A DNA stretch of 64,000 nucleotides from Pseudohalioglobus sediminis. GTDB lineage: Bacteria; Pseudomonadota; Gammaproteobacteria; Pseudomonadales; Halieaceae. Made by a program: the position numbers and the translations under genes. Where the stretch lies: positions 1 through 64,000 of the forward strand of contig NZ_VTUX01000011.1 of assembly GCF_008370495.1 (NCBI RefSeq). Direction: 5' to 3'. Positions 59,747 through 64,000 of this stretch are shown in pieces. Numbering within the stretch: position 1 is the first letter of the stretch; every line of letters begins with the position of its first letter. The notes beneath the pieces are model-generated. The model worked only from the letters and a program-made list of their open reading frames with translations, had not been told where the DNA came from and did no database searches.

Positions 59747-60282
59747 CCTCTTTCCCCGCCTTGCAGCTGCACATAAATGGGCTGCAGCACCGTAGTCCAC
59801 ACGCGCTCATCCACGACGCCAACGTGCCGGTAACGCACGACGCCCTCGGCATCGACCAGGTAGGTTTCCGGTGCGCCGTACACGCCGAGGTCCAGGCCCA
59901 GCGTGCCCTCACGGTCGGCAATATTGGCGATGTAGGGATCGCCCAGTTGCTGCAACCAGCGCAAGGCCGCTGCGTCTTCGTCCTTGTAATTGATACCGTA
60001 AATGGCCACGCCCTGCTGCGCCAGTTCCGTCAGGTAGGGGTGCTCAACACGGCAGGAAACACACCAGGTCGCCCATACGTTGAACAGGGCCACCTCGCCG
60101 GTCACCGCCTGCCGATCAAGGGTCTCGTCGCTACCCAGAGCCGGCAAGGTAAAGGCCGGGAACGGCTTGTCGATTAATGCCGAGGGCAACTCCTTGGGGT
60201 CCAGTGACAGGCCGCGCATCAGGAACAGCGCCAGCACGCCGAACAGGATCAGGGGCAGGAACAGCTTTAACCTAGCTGGCAT
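59743..60282 (-). CDS. ccmG: thiol:disulfide interchange protein CcmG (DsbE)
   Basis: A 179-aa membrane-anchored thioredoxin-fold protein that reduces apocytochrome c. There is one N-terminal helix (~5-24), then a thioredoxin domain with active site WATWCVSCRVEHP (Cys74, Cys77). The cis-Pro side shows GVYGAPETYLVDAEG, the central insertion typical of CcmG. It overlaps ccmF by 11 bp and ccmH by 4 bp. Confidence 0.96.
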   Translation of the reverse strand: MPARLKLFLPLILFGVLALFLMRGLSLDPKELPSALIDKPFPAFTLPALGSDETLDRQAVTGEVALFNVWATWCVSCRVEHPYLTELAQQGVAIYGINYKDEDAAALRWLQQLGDPYIANIADREGTLGLDLGVYGAPETYLVDAEGVVRYRHVGVVDERVWTTVLQPIYVQLQGGERG

Positions 60283-62248
60283 ACTGCACCTCGCGCGCCG
60301 CGGTGGCAGCGCGGCTGCGCTGGCGCCGGTAGCGCTTATCCAGGGCCGTGGTCAGCCCGCCAACCGCCATGAATATGGCACCCAGCCACATCCAGCGCAC
60401 CATCGGCTTGTAATGCAGGCGGATCGCCCAGGCGCCTTCCTCACCTATCGGCTCACCCATGGCCACGAACAGGTCGCGGAACAGGCCGGCATCAATCGCG
60501 GCCTCAGTCATTACCGATCCGCCCGCCAGGTAGCGCCGCTTCTGCGGCGCGAGGTTGGCCACCACCTCCCCGTCACGGGTCACTTCGAAGCGCGATTCAT
60601 CGGCCACGAAGTTGGGGCCGCGCACCTGGGCCACCTCAAGGAAACGAAACTCGTATCCGGCCACGGTATCGGTATCGCCCGGGGACATTTTCAGGTCGTG
60701 CTCGATGGAATACTGGCTGGTGGCGACAACACCGATAATACAGGCGGCAAAGCCCAGGTGTGCCATCACCATACCCCAGTAGCTCGGCGTAAGCCGACCG
60801 AGTTTGCGGGGGAAACCCGAGATCCCGCCGATGCGGAACCAGATATCCCGCAGTAGCCCGAATACCAGCCAGGCGGCCAGCAGCACGGCCAGCGCCACCC
60901 AAAGGTTGTAGTCGGCGCCCAGTAGCGGCAGGGTCGCTGCACAAACCACGGCAGCGATGCCGGGCAGCATCAGTTCCGCTTTCCAGCGCTGGGTGTCGTC
61001 GCGCTTCCAGCGCGAAACCGGACCGAAGCCCATCAACGGCGCCAGTAGCGCCATCAAGGGCACGAATACGGCGTTGAAATACGGCGGTCCGACTGACACC
61101 TTGCCCATGCCCAGGGCGTCCACGATCAAGGGGAACAGGGTGCCGAACAACACGGTCAGGGTGGACACCAGGAAGACGATGTTGTTGAACAACAGCAGGG
61201 ACTCGCGCGATACCCAGGAAAAACTGACGCGACTGCTCACGGCGGGCGCACGCAGGGCGTACAGCGTCAGCGACCCCCCCACCACGATGGCCAGGAACAC
61301 CAGGATAAACATACCCCGCGCGGGATCCGTGGCGAAGGCGTGCACCGAGGTCAGCACGCCGGAGCGTACCAGGAAGGTACCCAGCAGACTCAGTGAGAAC
61401 GCGAATATCGCCAGCAGCACGGTCCAGCTCTTGAACAGACCCCGCTTTTCGGTCACGGCCAGGGAATGGATGAGCGCGGTACCCGCCAGCCACGGCATAA
61501 AGGAAGCATTTTCCACCGGGTCCCAGAACCACCAGCCCCCCCAGCCCAGCTCATAGTAGGCCCACCAGCTACCCAGCATGATCCCCAGGGTCAGGAACGC
61601 CCACGCCACGTTGGTCCACGGGCGTGACCAGCGCGCCCAGGAGGCGTCCAGGCGCCCGCCGAGGAGCGCGGCGATAGCGAAGGCGAAGGCCACAGAAAAG
61701 CCGACATAGCCCATGTACAGCAGCGGCGGGTGAATAATCAGCCCGGGATCCTGTAACAACGGGTTGAGGTCATTGCCGTCAGCCGGGACGCTTGGCAACA
61801 ACCTGGCAAAGGGGTTGGAGGTGAACAGCGAGAAGGACAGGAAGCCAACACCCACGGCGCCCATCACCGCCAGCACTCGCGACAGCACCAGCAGCGGCAG
61901 CTGCGGACTGAACAGCGCCACGGCTGCTGTCCACAGGCACAGGATCAGAGACCACAGCAGCAGCGAGCCTTCATGGTTGCCCCAGAGGGCGGAGAACTTG
62001 TAAATCGCCGGCAACAGGGAGTTGCTGTTATTCGCCACCACCGCCACGGAAAAGTCGTCCTGCAGGAAAGCAGTGGCGAGGCAGACAAAGCTGATGCCAA
62101 CAAACACCAGTTGCCCAATGGCCAGCCTGGGAGCCAGGGCCATGGCGTGCGAGTTGCGTTGCCAGGCGCCCCATGCCGGCACGATAGCCAGCAGCAGGGC
62201 GAGTGCGAGGCCGATTATCAGGGCAAAGTGCCCCATCTCGGGAATCAT
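60272..62248 (-). CDS. ccmF: cytochrome c haem lyase subunit CcmF
   Basis: A 658-aa polytopic membrane protein of the haem-ligation complex, with about 14-15 helices. The WWD haem-handling motif is in [20 protein letters not shown] (~250); conserved histidines are in [11 protein letters not shown]-adjacent and [13 protein letters not shown]-type segments. Length agrees with the family (~650). The start is ATG at 62248 ([11 protein letters not shown]), overlapping the ccmE stop; the ATG four codons on is an alternative. Confidence 0.97.
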   Translation of the reverse strand: MIPEMGHFALIIGLALALLLAIVPAWGAWQRNSHAMALAPRLAIGQLVFVGISFVCLATAFLQDDFSVAVVANNSNSLLPAIYKFSALWGNHEGSLLLWSLILCLWTAAVALFSPQLPLLVLSRVLAVMGAVGVGFLSFSLFTSNPFARLLPSVPADGNDLNPLLQDPGLIIHPPLLYMGYVGFSVAFAFAIAALLGGRLDASWARWSRPWTNVAWAFLTLGIMLGSWWAYYELGWGGWWFWDPVENASFMPWLAGTALIHSLAVTEKRGLFKSWTVLLAIFAFSLSLLGTFLVRSGVLTSVHAFATDPARGMFILVFLAIVVGGSLTLYALRAPAVSSRVSFSWVSRESLLLFNNIVFLVSTLTVLFGTLFPLIVDALGMGKVSVGPPYFNAVFVPLMALLAPLMGFGPVSRWKRDDTQRWKAELMLPGIAAVVCAATLPLLGADYNLWVALAVLLAAWLVFGLLRDIWFRIGGISGFPRKLGRLTPSYWGMVMAHLGFAACIIGVVATSQYSIEHDLKMSPGDTDTVAGYEFRFLEVAQVRGPNFVADESRFEVTRDGEVVANLAPQKRRYLAGGSVMTEAAIDAGLFRDLFVAMGEPIGEEGAWAIRLHYKPMVRWMWLGAIFMAVGGLTTALDKRYRRQRSRAATAAREVQYAS

Positions 62249-62694
62249 TGCTTCACCCCTTTATGGTCGTAGCCGGATTGCTCCAGGGCCTCCAGCACTT
62301 CCGGTGGCATGTAGTTTTCATCGTGTTTGGCCAGCACCTCGCTCGCCACCAGCACGCCGTCCTCACCCAGCTTGCCCGAGGCCACAGCGCCCTGCCCCTC
62401 GTCAAACAGGTCCGGAAGGATGCCCTCATAAACCACCGGCACCGAGGCTTCGAAGTCGGTGAGCATAAAGCGCACCTCGAGACTATCGTCGGCCCGCTGC
62501 ACACTGCCTTCGGCCACCATGCCACCTACGCGAATAGCCTGGCCCACGGGCGCGTTGCCCTGGGCCACTTCCGCGGGTGGGTAGAACAGGTTTATATTGC
62601 CACGCATGGCATACGCTACCAGGCCTATGGCGGCGCTGGAAAAGACGATAATAAAAAGAACCAGGTACAGGCGTTGTTTACGAACCGGATGCAT
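62245..62694 (-). CDS. ccmE: haem chaperone CcmE
   Basis: A 149-aa protein with one N-terminal helix (~9-29) and a periplasmic OB-fold domain. The haem-binding His124 is in [13 protein letters not shown], with Tyr128 as the usual axial ligand (HxxxY). It carries haem from CcmABCD to CcmFHI. It overlaps ccmD by 17 bp and ccmF by 4 bp. Confidence 0.97.
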   Translation of the reverse strand: MHPVRKQRLYLVLFIIVFSSAAIGLVAYAMRGNINLFYPPAEVAQGNAPVGQAIRVGGMVAEGSVQRADDSLEVRFMLTDFEASVPVVYEGILPDLFDEGQGAVASGKLGEDGVLVASEVLAKHDENYMPPEVLEALEQSGYDHKGVKQ

Positions 62695-62905
62695 GAGTAT
62701 CCCCTTCTACGGCAGTGGGACTATGACTTGGAGCGCCGCGCTCGCGGCGAAGTTCCCCGGCCAGCTGCGCCAGCAGCTTTTTCTGGCGCCTCCGCGGGGC
62801 GATCAGCAAGGCCACGATGACGACCAGGGTTATGGCATAGGCAGCCCATACGAAGCCACCGTGGCCATCCATATACAGCAGCGCTTCCAGGCTGTCGAAA
62901 TACAT
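62678..62905 (-). CDS. ccmD: haem exporter accessory protein CcmD
   Basis: A 75-aa small membrane protein. It starts [20 protein letters not shown], has one helix (~18-37, [18 protein letters not shown]) and then a basic cytoplasmic segment ([13 protein letters not shown]). CcmD helps release holo-CcmE from CcmABC. ATG at 62905 shares one base with the ccmC stop (TGATG). Confidence 0.92.
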   Translation of the reverse strand: MYFDSLEALLYMDGHGGFVWAAYAITLVVIVALLIAPRRRQKKLLAQLAGELRRERGAPSHSPTAVEGDTHASGS

Positions 62906-63648
62906 CAGTTGCCCTCCCCCGCGGCCAGTTTCCGCACCCACTTGGTGCGGCGCTCGCGCGACAGGATCTCGCTGCGCATGTTCATAAGCAGCGCGCAGGT
63001 GAACAGGGCGTAAAAGCAAATGATCATCAGCAGCAGCGGATAGAGCATGCTCGGGTGTATCGTCGATTCACCGGTGAACTTGATGGATGCTGGCTGGTGC
63101 AGGCTGTACCACCAGTCCACGGACTTGTAGATGATGGGGATATTTACGGTACCCACCAGGCTCAATACGGCGCAGGCCTTGCTTGCGGCTTCCTTGTTGT
63201 CGTAGGCCTCGTACAGCGCAATCACACCGAGGTACAGGAACAGCAGTATCAGCATGGAGGTGATACGCGCATCCCAGACCCACCAGGTGCCCCAGGTCGG
63301 CTTGCCCCAGATGGCACCCGTTACCAGCGCGACAAACGTCAACGCGGCACCGATGGGCGCGCAGGACTTCATGGCGATATCCGCCATTTTCATTTTCCAG
63401 ATCAGGCTCACCGCGCCGGCTGTTGCCATCACGTAATAGCCAGCCAGTGCCACCACGGCTGAGGGCACGTGTATATAGATAATGCGGTAGCTGTTGCCCT
63501 GGCGAAAATCAGGTGAGGTGTACAGCAGGCCCCAGACCGCGCCGACCACAAGCCCCAGTAGCGTCAGCGGCAACAGGTAACGGAGGATGGATCCGGAGAT
63601 ACCATACAGCCAGGGGGGAGAGCCGAGTTTATGGAAGAAGGTCCACAT
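62905..63648 (-). CDS. ccmC: haem exporter subunit CcmC
   Basis: A 247-aa membrane protein with six helices that loads haem onto CcmE. The WWD domain is in KPTWGTWWVWDARITSMLIL (~118-137), and the flanking histidines are in IIYIHVPSAVVAL and ESTIHPSMLYPL. ATG at 63648 (MWTFFHKLGSPPWLYG) is chosen; the 69 bases to ccmB show no terminator. Confidence 0.96.
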   Translation of the reverse strand: MWTFFHKLGSPPWLYGISGSILRYLLPLTLLGLVVGAVWGLLYTSPDFRQGNSYRIIYIHVPSAVVALAGYYVMATAGAVSLIWKMKMADIAMKSCAPIGAALTFVALVTGAIWGKPTWGTWWVWDARITSMLILLFLYLGVIALYEAYDNKEAASKACAVLSLVGTVNIPIIYKSVDWWYSLHQPASIKFTGESTIHPSMLYPLLLMIICFYALFTCALLMNMRSEILSRERRTKWVRKLAAGEGN

Positions 63649-63717
63649 AGCGGCGGCAATTATACAGGGGCCCCGGTTGCGAACAACCGGTAGCAACGTG
63701 GGGCTATTGGGCCAGTA

Positions 63718-64000
63718 TCAGGCATCTACACTTATCCTCAATCCGGCGGCGGTGGCAATCGGCGCCAGGGCAATCGCCAGCGATAACATGGCGCCAAGAA
63801 TGGCGAGGTAGGGCCCCGCCGGTGCGCCGTCCACGGCGGCCTTGACCGCCGCCGTGCCGAAGATTAATACGGGCATATACAGGGGCAGGATCAGCAGCGA
63901 AATCAGCATGCCGCCACGCTTCAGGCCCACGGTGAGTGCGGCGCCTATGCCCCCCACCAGGCTGAGCACGGCGGTACCCAGCAGCAGGCTGAAGAACAGC
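63718..64000 (-). CDS. ccmB: haem exporter subunit CcmB, C-terminal part (runs off the window)
   Basis: The last ~94 residues of an ABC-2-like permease. They include the typical segment GGMLISLLILPLYMPVLIFG and two further hydrophobic helices, ending ATAAGLRISVDA. Position before ccmC and this sequence identify CcmB, the membrane subunit of the CcmAB transporter. The 5' end lies beyond position 64000. Confidence 0.92.
   Translation of the reverse strand, partial: LFFSLLLGTAVLSLVGGIGAALTVGLKRGGMLISLLILPLYMPVLIFGTAAVKAAVDGAPAGPYLAILGAMLSLAIALAPIATAAGLRISVDA

Noticed and set aside
59960-60090. CcmG active site CVSC instead of the E. coli CPTC as a possible functional change
   Set aside because: The residues between the cysteines vary among CcmG proteins; the two cysteines and the fold are intact, so it is not notable.

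Overview
This 64 kb window is chromosomal DNA of an aerobic gammaproteobacterium. Gene content and order resemble Pseudomonas-like and marine lineages; Halieaceae / OM60-NOR5 relatives are my best guess, but the species is inferred from protein resemblance only. It is nearly all conserved core genome, densely packed and mostly on the minus strand. The only mobile DNA seen is the 3' end of an IS481-type element in the first ~140 bases, beside a tRNA-Ser gene.

Layout. (1) 1-6.4 kb: IS end, tRNA-Ser, queF with a YadGH-type ABC exporter, a small conserved protein, a secreted cupin, a tRNA-Glu/tRNA-Gly pair, an APH-fold phosphotransferase and an XdhC-like protein. (2) 6.4-11.7 kb: a tight seven-gene minus-strand run yheU-tusA-epmC-exonuclease-pdxB-NAD kinase-like-msrB, divergent from gcvR. 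(3) 11.7-17.6 kb: prmB-aroC-small membrane protein, divergent folE, then gpsA-sixA-hydrolase-DUF4892. (4) 17.7-19.8 kb: htpG behind a textbook sigma-32 promoter. (5) 19.9-32.8 kb: the TCA cluster sdhCDAB-sucAB-lpd-sucCD with divergent gltA. (6) 32.9-35.3 kb: a FabH-like ketosynthase, hisC and a second tRNA-Glu.

(7) 35.4-45.8 kb: a phosphate-starvation region. phoB-phoR-phoU, then pstS-pstC-pstA-pstB and a second phoU, and a porin. Pho-box-like repeats precede phoB, the porin and (weaker) pstS, so the porin is probably the outer-membrane entry for this phosphate uptake system. Between the porin and the second phoU lies an unexplained divergent pair: a 40-residue single-helix membrane peptide and a 54-residue ribbon-helix-helix protein, sharing an intergenic region with repeated TGTATATAC motifs. 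(8) 45.9-50.6 kb: a three-gene 2-oxoacid:ferredoxin oxidoreductase cluster (GltD-like flavoprotein with ferredoxin domains, alpha, beta), unexpected in a genome that also has the normal 2-oxoglutarate dehydrogenase, with a conspicuous palindrome upstream. (9) 50.8-57.8 kb: smc-zipA-ligA and an SLT-type lipoprotein. (10) 58-64 kb: cytochrome c maturation genes ccmB(partial)-C-D-E-F-G-H-I.

No CRISPR array, prophage, rRNA operon or defence island was seen. The items most worth following are the small divergent membrane-peptide/RHH pair, the KOR cluster with its candidate operator, the Pho-box-controlled porin and the duplicated phoU.
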